From: a virus
Virus record (IMG/VR): IMGVR_UViG_3300036766_000988
Location: 62,001-126,000 of that record
DNA: 64,000 nt
Reading direction: 5' to 3' (one strand)
The translations under genes and the position numbers were made by a program. The notes below the pieces were generated by a model, which ran no database searches, had not been told where the DNA came from, and saw only the letters and a list, made by a program, of their open reading frames with translations. Positions 7,628-15,934 of the stretch are shown here, piece after piece (position 1 is the stretch's first letter; each line of letters opens with the position of its first letter).

Positions 7628-8134
7628 TCACCCAACCCCATTGATACGAGCCCTTTGCAGGCTTTTCAACCTTTTGTTTCTGCCCCTGAATGTGGGAGTC
7701 TGAGAGTGACAGTTGGGACACAGAAGGCAAAGATTCTCAATGCGATGGTCAGAAGAATCCCCATTGTTGTGTTCGAGTTCCAGCACCAACTTCTGGCCTC
7801 TCCATTCTACCGTCCTACACCCAGAACAGATATCGGGTAGAAGGCCCTCTTCCACTAACCTCTTCTTCAGGTATAGCGTTGAGTAGGTAGATCCCAGCAC
7901 TAGGATCTCGGAAAGAGGTTGTTTAGGAATCCCCCACGTATGGGTTTTCCCACGTAAATGGGCCTGCCCAGTCCAATGCGATGTGTCGAGCCCCAGACGT
8001 TTGACGACTTGGTGAACGGTCTTGTAGTTACCCCCCATCGGGCGTAACCCGATCACACGCAAGACCTCCGCAACAGAGTAGGATGTGCGTACAGCTTGAG
8101 TGAGTTGGGTATCCGTCCACGATCTTCTTCGCAT
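7628..8134 (-). CDS. HNH homing-type endonuclease
   Basis: 168 residues. N-terminal HTH-like region (SVAEVLRVIGLRPMGGNYKT) as in phage HNH homing proteins, then CSGCRTVEWRGQKLVLELEH, NGDSSDHRIENL and CPNCHSQTPTFRGRNK, giving a complete zinc-HNH core. The start codon abuts a perfect 17-bp inverted repeat (8135-8175), and no Shine-Dalgarno is visible. It lies between tRNA-Leu(TAA) and tRNA-Gly(TCC), consistent with insertion into the tRNA array. Confidence 0.88.
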   Translation of the reverse strand: MRRRSWTDTQLTQAVRTSYSVAEVLRVIGLRPMGGNYKTVHQVVKRLGLDTSHWTGQAHLRGKTHTWGIPKQPLSEILVLGSTYSTLYLKKRLVEEGLLPDICSGCRTVEWRGQKLVLELEHNNGDSSDHRIENLCLLCPNCHSQTPTFRGRNKRLKSLQRARINGVG

Positions 8135-8175
8135 ACTGTAGACACACGATAAGTGGACTATCGTGTGTCTACAGT
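8135..8175. promoter_or_regulatory. Perfect 17-bp inverted repeat abutting an HNH start codon
   Basis: ACTGTAGACACACGATA, 7-base spacer, then its exact complement. On the minus strand the second arm ends immediately before the ATG of the HNH gene. As RNA it would bury the ribosome-binding region; as DNA it could be an operator. Confidence 0.8.
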
Positions 8176-8217
8176 AATAGAATTGTACTCGTATTTCCGT
8201 GACCTAGCCCTTTTACG

Positions 8218-8286
8218 GGCCTCCGGTGGGAGTCGAACCCACTTCACCGGCGGGAAGCCGGTGTGTTGCCGATACACTACTAGAAC
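8218..8286 (-). tRNA. tRNA-Gly(TCC)-like with weak acceptor stem
   Basis: Good T-arm (GTGGG-TTCGACT-CCCAC), anticodon arm ACCGG-CTTCCCG-CCGGT (TCC) and D-stem GTGT/ACAC. The 5' acceptor GTTCTAG pairs poorly with CGGAGGC. A normal tRNA-Gly(TCC) exists at 14765-14836, so this may be a decaying duplicate. Confidence 0.55.
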
Positions 8287-8345
8287 GATCACGTTTGGGC
8301 GGTTGCCGCTCCTACGAACGGGCCGATCCACAGGCGAGTACATCC

Positions 8346-8428
8346 TGGTGCGCGAAGAGGGGGTCGAACCCTCACGGTTGCCCGCCGGAACCTAAATCCG
8401 GTGCGTCTGCCAATTCCGCCATCCGCGC
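8346..8428 (-). tRNA. tRNA-Leu(TAG), CCA encoded
   Basis: Class II, acceptor GCGCGGA/TTCGCGC, A73, CCA encoded. Anticodon arm CCGGA-TTTAGGT-TCCGG. Confidence 0.9.
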
Positions 8429-8598
8429 AGTAGCCTGCTAGCTTAACTTATTTCATAGGCCCGATGTGGACGTGAAGAGTCCATTGACTCTCAACTCAAC
8501 AGCTTCTACGCATGAAACCCCATCAGGCAAAAGTGATCACACGTCCTTTCGATTGCCGTCCCTACGGACGGGTCGAATGGCGAGGGCAGGCGCCCCGG

Positions 8599-8670
8599 TG
8601 CAAGGGACGGGAATCGAACCCGCCTACTTCGGTTTGTAGGACCGAGGCCTCACCAGTCGGCCTCCCTCGC
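8599..8670 (-). tRNA. tRNA-Val(TAC) with C33
   Basis: Acceptor GCGAGGG/CCCTTGC, A73. Anticodon arm TCGGT-CCTACAA-ACCGA: anticodon TAC, C at position 33. Confidence 0.87.
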
Positions 8671-8674
8671 GTAG

Positions 8675-8748
8675 TGTGGGGTCGGGGAATCGAACCCGCG
8701 CGAAATCCGCGTGTGAGGCGGACGCAGTCTCCAGCTTGCTCACCCCAC
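8675..8748 (-). tRNA. tRNA-Val(CAC)
   Basis: Acceptor GTGGGGT/ACCCCAC, A73. Anticodon arm TCCGC-CTCACAC-GCGGA. T-arm paralogous to tRNA-Val(GAC). Its 5' end overlaps the last codons of the VanW-like gene. Confidence 0.88.
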
Positions 8749-9717
8749 ATGTCCGTCACCCAAAAGCCCCGCATCCGGGAAAGGGGCTCCTGCATCAACC
8801 GGCATCTCCCAAGGAGGAGTGCTGCCCTCTACGAAATCTTCCCCGACCTCCCATATCTCGTCGGTCGGCGGATAGACAGAGCGATACGTCTTGCTGATCT
8901 GTCCGTTCACTTTGAGCGTGGACGTGACGATCATCCCGGCCGCTCCCTTCTGAACCTGCTTGTGGTACCCGGCTGGCTTGCCTGGCACCTTTTTCATCTT
9001 CTTCTCGAACTCGGCCGTCTTCTGAATCCCGTAGGAATAGGAGGGCGGCACAGGAATCTCGCCACGACCCCGAACCTCGACCCGTAAGATCGAAGGCCTC
9101 CACTTCTTTGAAGGCGGGGTTGTGGTAACCACAACCTGAACCGGAAAACCGCGGTTGTTCTTCACCCGAAGATCGGGAGCATAACACTTCCCCCTGGGAT
9201 CCCCTTTACAGTCATCTGGAAACCCCACTGTAGCATCCATGCCCAAAGGCAAATACTTCGAGGGGCGGGAGTGCGGGACTCGGTAGGTGATCTCCAATCC
9301 TGCCATCAGGAAAGCCGCGTGAAGGGTCGAGCTGACCTGGCAGACGCCGCCTCCGACGCCCTTGTCCAACTCCCCTTTGAAGATGACCGGAGCATCCACA
9401 AACCCGTGGGCCACCGTGCGTGGACCGACCGTGGCGTTGAAGCTGAACTCGTCCCCAGGGGCAAGCCGAAGAGGAACGAAGGTGGCCTTCTCGATGTTCT
9501 TCCCCCGCCCTTCCCAACCGTTGTACGGAGTCTCGAAAGCTCCAAGGACAACCGAGAAGTCATCGGGTTCCACAGCGACCTCCGCGGGAGCCGCATCAGG
9601 GAACGGTGCTTCACTCTCTACTCGATTGTCGGTAGGGAGAGATTGTTGCTCAAAGGTTGAAGGCGGGTCTGACGAGCACCCCAGAACGAGCAAGAGGGAG
9701 AAGATCCAGAAACGCAT
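8740..9717 (-). CDS. VanW-like lipoprotein
   Basis: 325 residues. MRFWIFSLLLVLGCSSDPPS is a lipoprotein signal with lipobox LGC. The VanW hallmark GVGGGVCQVSSTLHAAFLMA lies near residue 118, followed by the R(V)PHS and DATVGFPD/DLRVKNN stretches of the family and a C-terminal domain. VanW-family proteins are cell-envelope proteins linked to vancomycin gene clusters; their biochemistry is unresolved. The protein ends in Pro/Asp/Ala/Gly-rich sequence. A viral envelope-modifying or superinfection role is possible but unproven. The gene's 3' end overlaps tRNA-Val(CAC). Confidence 0.85.
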   Translation of the reverse strand: MRFWIFSLLLVLGCSSDPPSTFEQQSLPTDNRVESEAPFPDAAPAEVAVEPDDFSVVLGAFETPYNGWEGRGKNIEKATFVPLRLAPGDEFSFNATVGPRTVAHGFVDAPVIFKGELDKGVGGGVCQVSSTLHAAFLMAGLEITYRVPHSRPSKYLPLGMDATVGFPDDCKGDPRGKCYAPDLRVKNNRGFPVQVVVTTTPPSKKWRPSILRVEVRGRGEIPVPPSYSYGIQKTAEFEKKMKKVPGKPAGYHKQVQKGAAGMIVTSTLKVNGQISKTYRSVYPPTDEIWEVGEDFVEGSTPPWEMPVDAGAPFPDAGLLGDGHVG

Positions 9718-9742
9718 GGGGGCCTACCCCTACACCCGAACC

Positions 9743-9949
9743 TCACCCCACGTGCATCTGAATCGTCACGACTTCATAGTGCTCTTCGAGCTGAGCCCGC
9801 AGCGTGTTGAACTGCTTCCAACGGCCTGACCCCAGGCTCGTTCGAAACGCAGCTTCGAGCTGAAGGAAAAGCCCCCGAGCTTCGCTACAAGCGATGTTGC
9901 CTCGGACACAACCACACGGATACGGACGTGGATCATCGAGGTTCCCCAT
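9743..9949 (-). CDS. Small hypothetical protein
   Basis: 68 residues (MGNLDDPRPYPCGCVRGNIA), ending 25 bases before the VanW start. Contains a CGC and a helical C-terminus. No family recognised; no strong ribosome-binding site. Confidence 0.5.
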   Translation of the reverse strand: MGNLDDPRPYPCGCVRGNIACSEARGLFLQLEAAFRTSLGSGRWKQFNTLRAQLEEHYEVVTIQMHVG

Positions 9950-9980
9950 GCTCTACAGGTACACCGAAGGATCAACAAGT

Positions 9981-10055
9981 TGGTACGGGCGCAGGGAATC
10001 GAACCCTGATTAAGGGCTTCAAAGGCCCCCGTCCTAGCCGTTGGACGACACCCGA
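9981..10055 (-). tRNA. tRNA-Gln(TTG), CCA encoded
   Basis: Acceptor TCGGGTG/CGCCCGT with an unpaired first position, A73, CCA. Anticodon arm GGGGC-CTTTGAA-GCCCT. Confidence 0.82.
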
Positions 10056-10060
10056 TCAAG

Positions 10061-10133
10061 TCGCAGGGAAGGGGATCGAACCCTCCAATTGGCCGCGTAT
10101 GAAACGGCTGCCCCACCTTGAGGCGGCCCTGCG
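10061..10133 (-). tRNA. tRNA-Met(CAT) or Ile2
   Basis: Acceptor CGCAGGG/CCCTGCG, A73. Anticodon arm GCCGT-TTCATAC-GCGGC, anticodon CAT. Second CAT tRNA with a fully paired acceptor. Confidence 0.85.
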
Positions 10134-10151
10134 ATGACATTTCGTGAACAG

Positions 10152-10223
10152 CGCGCTCGACAGGACTCGAACCTGCATAAGGCGGCTTCGAAGGCCGCTG
10201 CCCTTCCGTTGGACCACGAGCGC
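10152..10223 (-). tRNA. tRNA-Arg(TCG)
   Basis: Acceptor GCGCTCG/CGAGCGC, G73. Anticodon arm GCGGC-CTTCGAA-GCCGC. Confidence 0.92.
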
Positions 10224-10315
10224 AAACCCCAGCTCTCCCGTACAGCAAAGTCAAACCGCCGGAATTTCCAGACCTTCTTGCGAAGGAAACGAGGACTGGT
10301 GCCTCGCTACCTGGG

Positions 10316-10387
10316 AGCCCCTGTCGGGAATCGAACCCGCACAACGAGCTTCGCAAGCTCGTGCCCGCATTCCATCGGGACAGGGGC
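10316..10387 (-). tRNA. tRNA-Arg(GCG)
   Basis: Acceptor GCCCCTG/CAGGGGC. Anticodon arm CGAGC-TTGCGAA-GCTCG, anticodon GCG; T73. Confidence 0.85.
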
Positions 10388-10550
10388 AACATCACCCAGG
10401 CATGGAGATCAAGCCACAGCCAGGTGAGGTCTTCATCTTGGGGGCCCCCAGCGACGGGAACCCAAGACATCCTTGAACCCTCTCGCTTGGAAGGCCCAAG
10501 GCACCCACGTTCGTTCTTAAAAAACGTCTGGGTGGCGGCGACAACCGCCA

Positions 10551-10626
10551 TGGCGTGCCCGGAGGGAGTCGAACCCCCAACCTCTTGGTTCGTAGCCAAG
10601 CGCTCTATCCATTGGGCTACGGGCAC
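10551..10626 (-). tRNA. tRNA-Arg(ACG), CCA encoded
   Basis: Acceptor GTGCCCG/CGGGCAC, G73, CCA. Anticodon arm CTTGG-CTACGAA-CCAAG. It duplicates decoding of the GCG isoacceptor. Confidence 0.92.
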
Positions 10627-10654
10627 ATGAGACCCTCCTGAGAGGGCCGAGATT

Positions 10655-10855
10655 TCACCAATAGTCTCCTAGGAGGTTAACACGAATTCTGACGAAATCA
10701 TCGAACCTGCCATTGCGTAGCAAGTCGTTGCTACGGGCTCGGCACCTACGAGACTCTATGGTCTTGTAGGTCTTGAGACTTTCAACACTTGGGAACGGAC
10801 GGATTCCGTGGTGCTTAGACCGGAACTTGTACTTCCTGCGGTAGTTTCTATGCAC
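10655..10855 (-). CDS. Small basic protein, paralogue of 11589-11792
   Basis: 66 residues with a GTG start: (M)HRNYRRKYKFRSKHHGIRPF, very Arg/Lys-rich, ending RIRVNLLGDYW. The Shine-Dalgarno GGAGG, 6 bases before GTG, sits in the 3' arm of a 9-bp hairpin (GGTGCCTCC/GGAGGTGCC), so translation is probably structure-controlled. It aligns with the protein at 11589-11792 (NxRR near the start, R(F/W)DD(F/L)V and (G/E)YW at the end). Likely RNA-binding from composition; no family recognised. Confidence 0.65.
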   Translation of the reverse strand: MHRNYRRKYKFRSKHHGIRPFPSVESLKTYKTIESRRCRARSNDLLRNGRFDDFVRIRVNLLGDYW

Positions 10856-10856
10856 A

Positions 10857-10885
10857 GGGCACCTCCACTACGGAGGCACCCCTTT
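10857..10885 (-). promoter_or_regulatory. Shine-Dalgarno-sequestering hairpin
   Basis: Minus-strand GGTGCCTCC-GTAGT-GGAGGTGCC. The second arm includes the GGAGG ribosome-binding site of the GTG-start gene at 10655-10855. Confidence 0.6.
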
Positions 10886-10941
10886 TTCTTGTTTGTCCAT
10901 CATTCGTCTCAGAAGAGAGCACGTCGGAGTCGACGTGCTTT

Positions 10942-11015
10942 TGGTTGCGGGCCCTGAAGTCGAATCAGGCTAACCTGGCTTATGAGACCTGGCCGACGTC
11001 CCCGTCTGCCCCGCA
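10942..11015 (-). tRNA. tRNA-Met(CAT), initiator-like body, CCA encoded
   Basis: 3' strand GCCCGCA with A73 and CCA, 5' TGCGGGG, loop CTCATAA. Overall it resembles bacterial initiator tRNA, but T1-A72 is paired and the anticodon stem has an A-A mismatch. Confidence 0.7.
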
Positions 11016-11022
11016 GTAAGAA

Positions 11023-11457
11023 CTACCCAACCAAACTGTCTTGACGTTGGCTATGCGTTCTAATCCGATGACAGACGGCGCAGCGAACCTCACATTTTGA
11101 GATCTCTGCGAGCACCTTATCGAGTGACCAACAATGGACTCGCATGAGGGCTACTGCCATGATCTTCTTGCCCCTAACGTGATCAAGATCCATCGCACAA
11201 GACGGAAACCGACGGCCACAATCAACACAGGGTTTGTCTTTGGCGTGATCGATGATACGGGTCAGCTCTTTTATGTACTCGGCCTTATGCTGCTTCGCCT
11301 TAACCACATAATAACCAACGTTACCCCGATAATGATCACGAGTATAGGCTCGTTGGCATTCGACACAGTAACTAGATTTCCCGTCCTTCCTAGACGCGTT
11401 TTTCGTGAAAACGATGGCCGGTTCGGACTTCCCACATTTGGGGCAACGCTTGCTCAT
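11023..11457 (-). CDS. HNH endonuclease, paralogue of 25786-26256
   Basis: 144 residues from MSKRCPKCGKSEPAIVFTKN. N-terminal zinc ribbon CPKC...CVEC, then PCVDCGRRFPSCAMDLDHVR and CEVRCAVCHRIRTH form the HNH core. The same layout and many identical residues occur in the HNH protein at 25786-26256. It lies just upstream of tRNA-Met; free-standing homing endonuclease is the likely role. Confidence 0.88.
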   Translation of the reverse strand: MSKRCPKCGKSEPAIVFTKNASRKDGKSSYCVECQRAYTRDHYRGNVGYYVVKAKQHKAEYIKELTRIIDHAKDKPCVDCGRRFPSCAMDLDHVRGKKIMAVALMRVHCWSLDKVLAEISKCEVRCAVCHRIRTHSQRQDSLVG

Positions 11458-11491
11458 GCCTAAGAACTCCGACAAGGATATTCGTAGGCAC

Positions 11492-11564
11492 TGGCGTCCC
11501 CACCAGGAGTCGAACCTGGCCCAACAACCTTCGGAGGGTCGTGGCTGCATCCGTCAGCAGGGAC
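11492..11564 (-). tRNA. tRNA-Arg(CCG), CCA encoded
   Basis: Acceptor GTCCCTG/TGGGGAC, G73, CCA. Anticodon arm CGACC-CTCCGAA-GGTTG. Confidence 0.9.
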
Positions 11565-11588
11565 ATGTGCCCCCGAAGGGGCGTTCGT

Positions 11589-11792
11589 TTACCAGTACTC
11601 CCAGATGATGTTTCTGGGATAGCGAATCACAAGGTCGTCCCATCGAGACCGCTCCATCAGGCTGCGATCAGCCGCACGACGATCTCGGGACTTCTGACGC
11701 TTCATCGGCTTCATGCTGTAGACGTGCGTCCACGGGCCGCCCCCATGACGCTTGCCGTAGCGGGGCTTCGTTCGACGATGGTTCGTATGCAA
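11589..11792 (-). CDS. Small basic protein, paralogue of 10655-10855
   Basis: 67 residues with a TTG start: (M)HTNHRRTKPRYGKRHGGGPW, then Lys/Arg-rich MKPMKRQKSRDRRAADRS and the end RYPRNIIWEYW. A GGAAGG ribosome-binding site lies in the 3' arm of a large hairpin whose arms contain TTAGCTTCC and GGGAGCTAAAGGAAGG. Same organisation as the paralogue: hairpin with hidden ribosome-binding site, weak start codon, CAT second codon. Function unknown; nucleic-acid binding inferred. Confidence 0.6.
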   Translation of the reverse strand: MHTNHRRTKPRYGKRHGGGPWTHVYSMKPMKRQKSRDRRAADRSLMERSRWDDLVIRYPRNIIWEYW

Positions 11793-11873
11793 GTGCCTTC
11801 CTTTAGCTCCCGGTTGGTGGAAGCTAAGGAGGCACCCCTTCTTGCTTGTGCATTGAGGCTCCTGATCGAAGAG

Positions 11874-11949
11874 TGGCACCCCTGGAGGGACTCGAACCCC
11901 CACCGACAGGCTTAGAAGGCCCGCGCCCTATCCATTAGACCACAGGGGC
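11874..11949 (-). tRNA. tRNA-Arg(TCT), CCA encoded
   Basis: Acceptor GCCCCTG/CAGGGGT, G73, CCA. Loop CTTCTAA. Confidence 0.9.
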
Positions 11950-11961
11950 ATGAGAACATGG

Positions 11962-12032
11962 AGTCGAGGGTGGGAATCGAACCCACGATGGGGCTTTTGC
12001 AGAGCCCTGCCTTACCGCTTGGCTACCCCGAC
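11962..12032 (-). tRNA. tRNA-Cys(GCA)
   Basis: Acceptor GTCGGGG/CCTCGAC, T73. Anticodon arm GGGCT-CTGCAAA-AGCCC. Confidence 0.9.
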
Positions 12033-12059
12033 ATAATCTGTTGCTGAACCCGTAGAGAC

Positions 12060-12599
12060 ATGTCCGACCCGAAGCCCGCTTGGTCTTTCGACCTGAAGCA
12101 GATCGTCTCGATCCTGATGGCCTTAACTGCTCTCGTCACCGCCATCACCTCACTCGTGAAGGCACTGGACAAGCGCTTGGAGCAAGCGAGCTATGAAGCC
12201 CTCTCGGCTTCGATCCTTTCCATCCAGAAGGAACAGGCGCTCCTTCTGGATGAGGTTCAGGCTCTCAAGCCGAAAGACCAGGACGGCGATGGCATTCCAG
12301 ACGATGAGGATCCTACCTCACACCTGATGCTGCCAGCTCCGTCGACTTCGGCCATGTCGCCCATCGGGCCGCCGCCTCCCGCTACTTCCCCCGTCGCTTC
12401 CGTCGCCCCGTCCGCCTCCACGGTGCATCCTTCTACCCGGCCGACAGGGTCGTTCCCTGCCCCCGTCGCAACGGACACCCCTTGGATCCTGCGCACCGAG
12501 CCCTCACCCGGTCCGAAGACAACACACCCGCATCGCAAGGCGATATCTTCCCCACCGCCCGAGTGGAACGACGTGAAGAGCGCTGCTGACAAGCTCTAG
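12060..12599 (+). CDS. Membrane-anchored, Pro/Ser-rich hypothetical protein
   Basis: 179 residues on the plus strand. One transmembrane helix near residues 14-33 (IVSILMALTALVTAITSLV), then a coiled-coil-like segment (residues 38-75), a calcium-loop sequence DQDGDGIPDDEDP (thrombospondin type 3-like), and a disordered Pro/Ser/Ala/Thr tail. The topology suggests a periplasmic or surface tether, possibly for lysis or superinfection control. No family assigned. Confidence 0.65.
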   Translation: MSDPKPAWSFDLKQIVSILMALTALVTAITSLVKALDKRLEQASYEALSASILSIQKEQALLLDEVQALKPKDQDGDGIPDDEDPTSHLMLPAPSTSAMSPIGPPPPATSPVASVAPSASTVHPSTRPTGSFPAPVATDTPWILRTEPSPGPKTTHPHRKAISSPPPEWNDVKSAADKL

Positions 12600-12609
12600 G
12601 ACTGACGCC

Positions 12610-12999
12610 TCAGACCATGTAGGGGACGGCGAAGCCCCCCTTGATCATCTCGTCGTTGACACACAGCTCGATCCCATTTGCCTGCATGACATAGATGGTG
12701 GCAAGCCACCGGCCGTACTTGTCGGCTTTCCCAGTGACCACCCGAAGCGTCCCGAGTCCGAGAAGACGGATCAGCTCGTTCTTCGATGCCAGACCCGCTG
12801 CTGCCGTCGCTCCATGTAGCTCGGGAGCGTTGATGCTTGCAAGACGGAAGTCGAGGTCAGCAGACTTCTGAAGGACCACCGTGTCCTTGATGAAGAACCC
12901 AAAGTCCACGTCGAACGAAAAGCTCTTCGTAAGGCTCAAGTGAACGGTATCCCCGTCCACAACTCGGATCACTTGCGCTGCGTACTCATAGGTCGTCAT
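12610..12999 (-). CDS. Thermonuclease (staphylococcal nuclease-like) domain protein
   Basis: 129 residues covering essentially a single SNase domain: VIRVVDGDTVHL (active-site D), RLASINAPELHG (catalytic R and the N-APE motif) and DKYGRWLATIYV (second catalytic region). The family cuts DNA and RNA in a Ca-dependent way. There is no signal peptide, so it acts inside the cell. It converges with the 12060-12599 gene. Confidence 0.85.
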   Translation of the reverse strand: MTTYEYAAQVIRVVDGDTVHLSLTKSFSFDVDFGFFIKDTVVLQKSADLDFRLASINAPELHGATAAAGLASKNELIRLLGLGTLRVVTGKADKYGRWLATIYVMQANGIELCVNDEMIKGGFAVPYMV

Positions 13000-13032
13000 G
13001 CTGCAACGAACTACAAGAAGATCCTACTTGGG

Positions 13033-13103
13033 AGCGGGTAAAGGGAATCGAACCCTTGCCTGAACGTTGGGAACGTCCTGCTCGACCTTCGAGCTACACC
13101 CGC
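13033..13103 (-). tRNA. tRNA-Gly(CCC)
   Basis: Acceptor GCGGGTG/TACCCGC, T73. Anticodon arm GGACG-TTCCCAA-CGTTC. Confidence 0.88.
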
Positions 13104-13106
13104 ATT

Positions 13107-13130
13107 CGGGGCACGCGCGAGCGTGCCCCG
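13107..13130 (-). terminator. Strong hairpin after the EF-Tu gene
   Basis: GGGGCACGC-TCGC-GCGTGCCCC, 5 bases after the EF-Tu stop codon. No U-tract follows, so it may be a processing or 3'-stability element between the mRNA and tRNA-Gly(CCC). Confidence 0.55.
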
Positions 13131-13134
13131 TTCG

Positions 13135-14409
<1,275 letters not shown>

Positions 14410-14560
14410 TCGCCGCTCTTCCATGGAGAACACGACGAACGATTCGGAGGTAGGCGATATGACGAACCCAGTGCATCTGGCAGGGTTGCGTAAACCCCGG
14501 AAGACGTGCCCGCCACCGGGCACAACCTGCGTGCATCCTCCTACGGTTCTTGCGAACCGG

Positions 14561-14632
14561 AGCTGGCAAGGGGGATCGAACCCCTGACCCCCTGCTTACA
14601 AGGCAGGTGCTCTACCACTGAGCTAGGCCAGC
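14561..14632 (-). tRNA. tRNA-Thr(TGT)
   Basis: Acceptor GCTGGCC/TGCCAGC, T73. Anticodon arm CCTGC-CTTGTAA-GCAGG. Confidence 0.92.
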
Positions 14633-14635
14633 ATT

Positions 14636-14762
14636 CCGACAACAAAAAGAGAGTAGACGTAAGATCCTACCATTGGAGGACGTGCAGCTTGCGCTACCCG
14701 GCGGGAATCGAACCCGCGTTCTATCTTTCGCAGAGATGTAATCCACTCAAGGCATTTGTCGG
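14636..14762 (-). ncRNA. Permuted tRNA-like RNA module, copy 1 (GCAA-capped)
   Basis: Minus strand order: P1 5' CCGACAA; ATG; P2 5' GAGTGGAT; TACAT; then the 3' part of a tRNA (AAGAT, T-arm GCGGG-TTCGATT-CCCGC, acceptor CGGGTAGC); tetraloop GCAA; acceptor GCTGCACG; D-arm with CAATGGTAGG; ATCTT; P2 3' GTCTACTC; CTTTTTG; P1 3' TTGTCGG. P1, P2, acceptor and anticodon stems all pair. The acceptor is closed by a GNRA tetraloop, so there is no free CCA end. Function unknown. Confidence 0.8.
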
Positions 14763-14764
14763 GG

Positions 14765-14836
14765 AGCGGGTGAAGGGAATCGAACCCTCATAGTACAGTT
14801 TGGAAAACTGTTGCCTTACCAATCGGCCACGCCCGC
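14765..14836 (-). tRNA. tRNA-Gly(TCC)
   Basis: Acceptor GCGGGCG/CACCCGC, T73. Anticodon arm ACAGT-TTTCCAA-ACTGT. It lies between two permuted modules with 2-4 base gaps. Confidence 0.92.
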
Positions 14837-14839
14837 AAA

Positions 14840-14944
14840 ACGGCAACAAAAGGTGCGAAGACATTTTGCCAAATGCCCTGTTGCCAAAGCACTCTTGGGG
14901 TTCGACCCCCAGGCTGTCCATGTAGTCCTCACTTCATTTGCCGC
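14840..14944 (-). ncRNA. Permuted tRNA-like RNA module, copy 2 (GCAA-capped, reduced)
   Basis: P1 GCGGCAA/TTGCCGT, ATG and TTTTG internal loop, P2 GTGAGGAC/GTCTTCGC, TACAT. The body keeps a T-arm-like hairpin (TGGGG-GTCGAA-CCCCA) and an 8-bp stem GTGCTTTG-GCAA-CAGGGCAT with a GNRA loop, but the D-arm is missing. It is therefore a shortened tRNA-like fold. Confidence 0.7.
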
Positions 14945-14946
14945 AG

Positions 14947-15020
14947 AGCTGGTTACGAGAGTCGAACTCGTCTCATTCCTTCATACCAAGAAGGCGTCTT
15001 CCCACGAGGACTAAACCAGC
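14947..15020 (-). tRNA. tRNA-Thr(GGT)
   Basis: Acceptor GCTGGTT/AACCAGC, T73. Anticodon arm CCTTC-TTGGTAT-GAAGG. Confidence 0.88.
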
Positions 15021-15029
15021 AAAACTTCG

Positions 15030-15106
15030 TGGACAGGACCGGAGTCAAACCGGTGGTTTTTCGCGCCTACGGCTGCGTCGCGTTGGTCGTACGCGCAATC
15101 CTGCCC
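15030..15106 (-). tRNA. tRNA-like sequence, anticodon unresolved
   Basis: Acceptor GGGCAGG/CCTGTCC pairs fully, and the T-arm ACCGG-TTTGACT-CCGGT is good. The region between is 45 nt and folds into GC-rich stems without a regular anticodon loop. It may be a degenerate tRNA or carry an insertion. Confidence 0.4.
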
Positions 15107-15126
15107 GTGTACTGAAACGGTAGAGG

Positions 15127-15144
15127 GGTCTTCTTCCGAAGACC
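15127..15144 (-). terminator. Small hairpin between tRNAs
   Basis: GGTCTTC-GGAA-GAAGACC. There is no U-tract, so it is more likely an RNA-processing element than a terminator. Confidence 0.35.
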
Positions 15145-15169
15145 TATGATCCAGTCTAGCTGGCCCCGG

Positions 15170-15242
15170 TGGAGTTGAAGAGGATCGAACTCTCTACCTC
15201 AGGCTTGCAAAGCCCGCGCTCTCCCAAATGAGCTACAACCCC
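15170..15242 (-). tRNA. tRNA-Ala(TGC)
   Basis: Acceptor GGGGTTG/CAACTCC, A73. Anticodon arm CGGGC-TTTGCAA-GCCTG. Confidence 0.92.
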
Positions 15243-15258
15243 ATGGTGTTTGCAGGGC

Positions 15259-15837
15259 TCAGGAAGAACAAGGCCCTGTGGTCTGTAACGATTGTCTGCC
15301 CCGCCCTTTGTTTCGTCCTCGCCAGGATAGTGTCTGTCCATGGCAATTCAAACATAGAAGTCGAAGGTTATTGTCAGCGTTGTTAGACGAGTCCCCATCG
15401 ACGTGATGCACTTCCAACGGGATTGGACGGCTCAACCATTCCACATTACTACAAGTCTGGCATTGGTGCCCTCTTGCTCGAATGAGCTGATCTTTGTTGT
15501 ACCCAGCCGTCCCGTAGTGCGGTGGGTGTAAAGCCTCTAAACCCTCAAGCCTCTGCGCCGTGTCTTTGCATAATCTGGTGCAGAACTGCAATCCGCTTTT
15601 AGAGCCGGTGATCTTGCAGAGGGCTCGCTCGAAGCCAGTTCCACATTGAGCACAGATGAGCTTCACACGACGCTGACGAGTCAAGGATGAACACACTTTG
15701 GAACAGCACTGTGAGTGGGTGTGTTTTGGTGCGAAGAACCGTCCTCGACAATGATCACAGATGTGAGCGACCAACCGACGCGGACGATTGTCCCAAACCG
15801 AGGACACGATCTCCTCTGGATGTAGGGTATCAATCAC
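15259..15837 (-). CDS. HNH homing-type endonuclease
   Basis: 192 residues. N-terminal zinc knuckles CDHCRGRFFAPKHTHSQCCS and CAQCGTGF..C, then CQTCSNVEWLSRPIPLEVHH, VDGDSSNNADNNLRLLC and CLNCHGQTLSWRGRNKGRG. The C-terminal HNH half is homologous to the HNH protein at 7628-8134 (shared WRGRNK end). It is inserted between tRNA-Ala genes. Confidence 0.88.
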   Translation of the reverse strand: MIDTLHPEEIVSSVWDNRPRRLVAHICDHCRGRFFAPKHTHSQCCSKVCSSLTRQRRVKLICAQCGTGFERALCKITGSKSGLQFCTRLCKDTAQRLEGLEALHPPHYGTAGYNKDQLIRARGHQCQTCSNVEWLSRPIPLEVHHVDGDSSNNADNNLRLLCLNCHGQTLSWRGRNKGRGRQSLQTTGPCSS

Positions 15838-15861
15838 ACCCTACATTAGCATAGGTGGCAG

Positions 15862-15934
15862 TGGAGCTGAAGGGATTCGAACCCTCTACCTCTTCGTTGC
15901 GAACGAAGCGCTCTCCCAAGTGAGCTACAGCCCC
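15862..15934 (-). tRNA. tRNA-Ala(CGC)
   Basis: Acceptor GGGGCTG/CAGCTCC, A73. Anticodon arm CTTCG-TTCGCAA-CGAAG. Confidence 0.92.
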
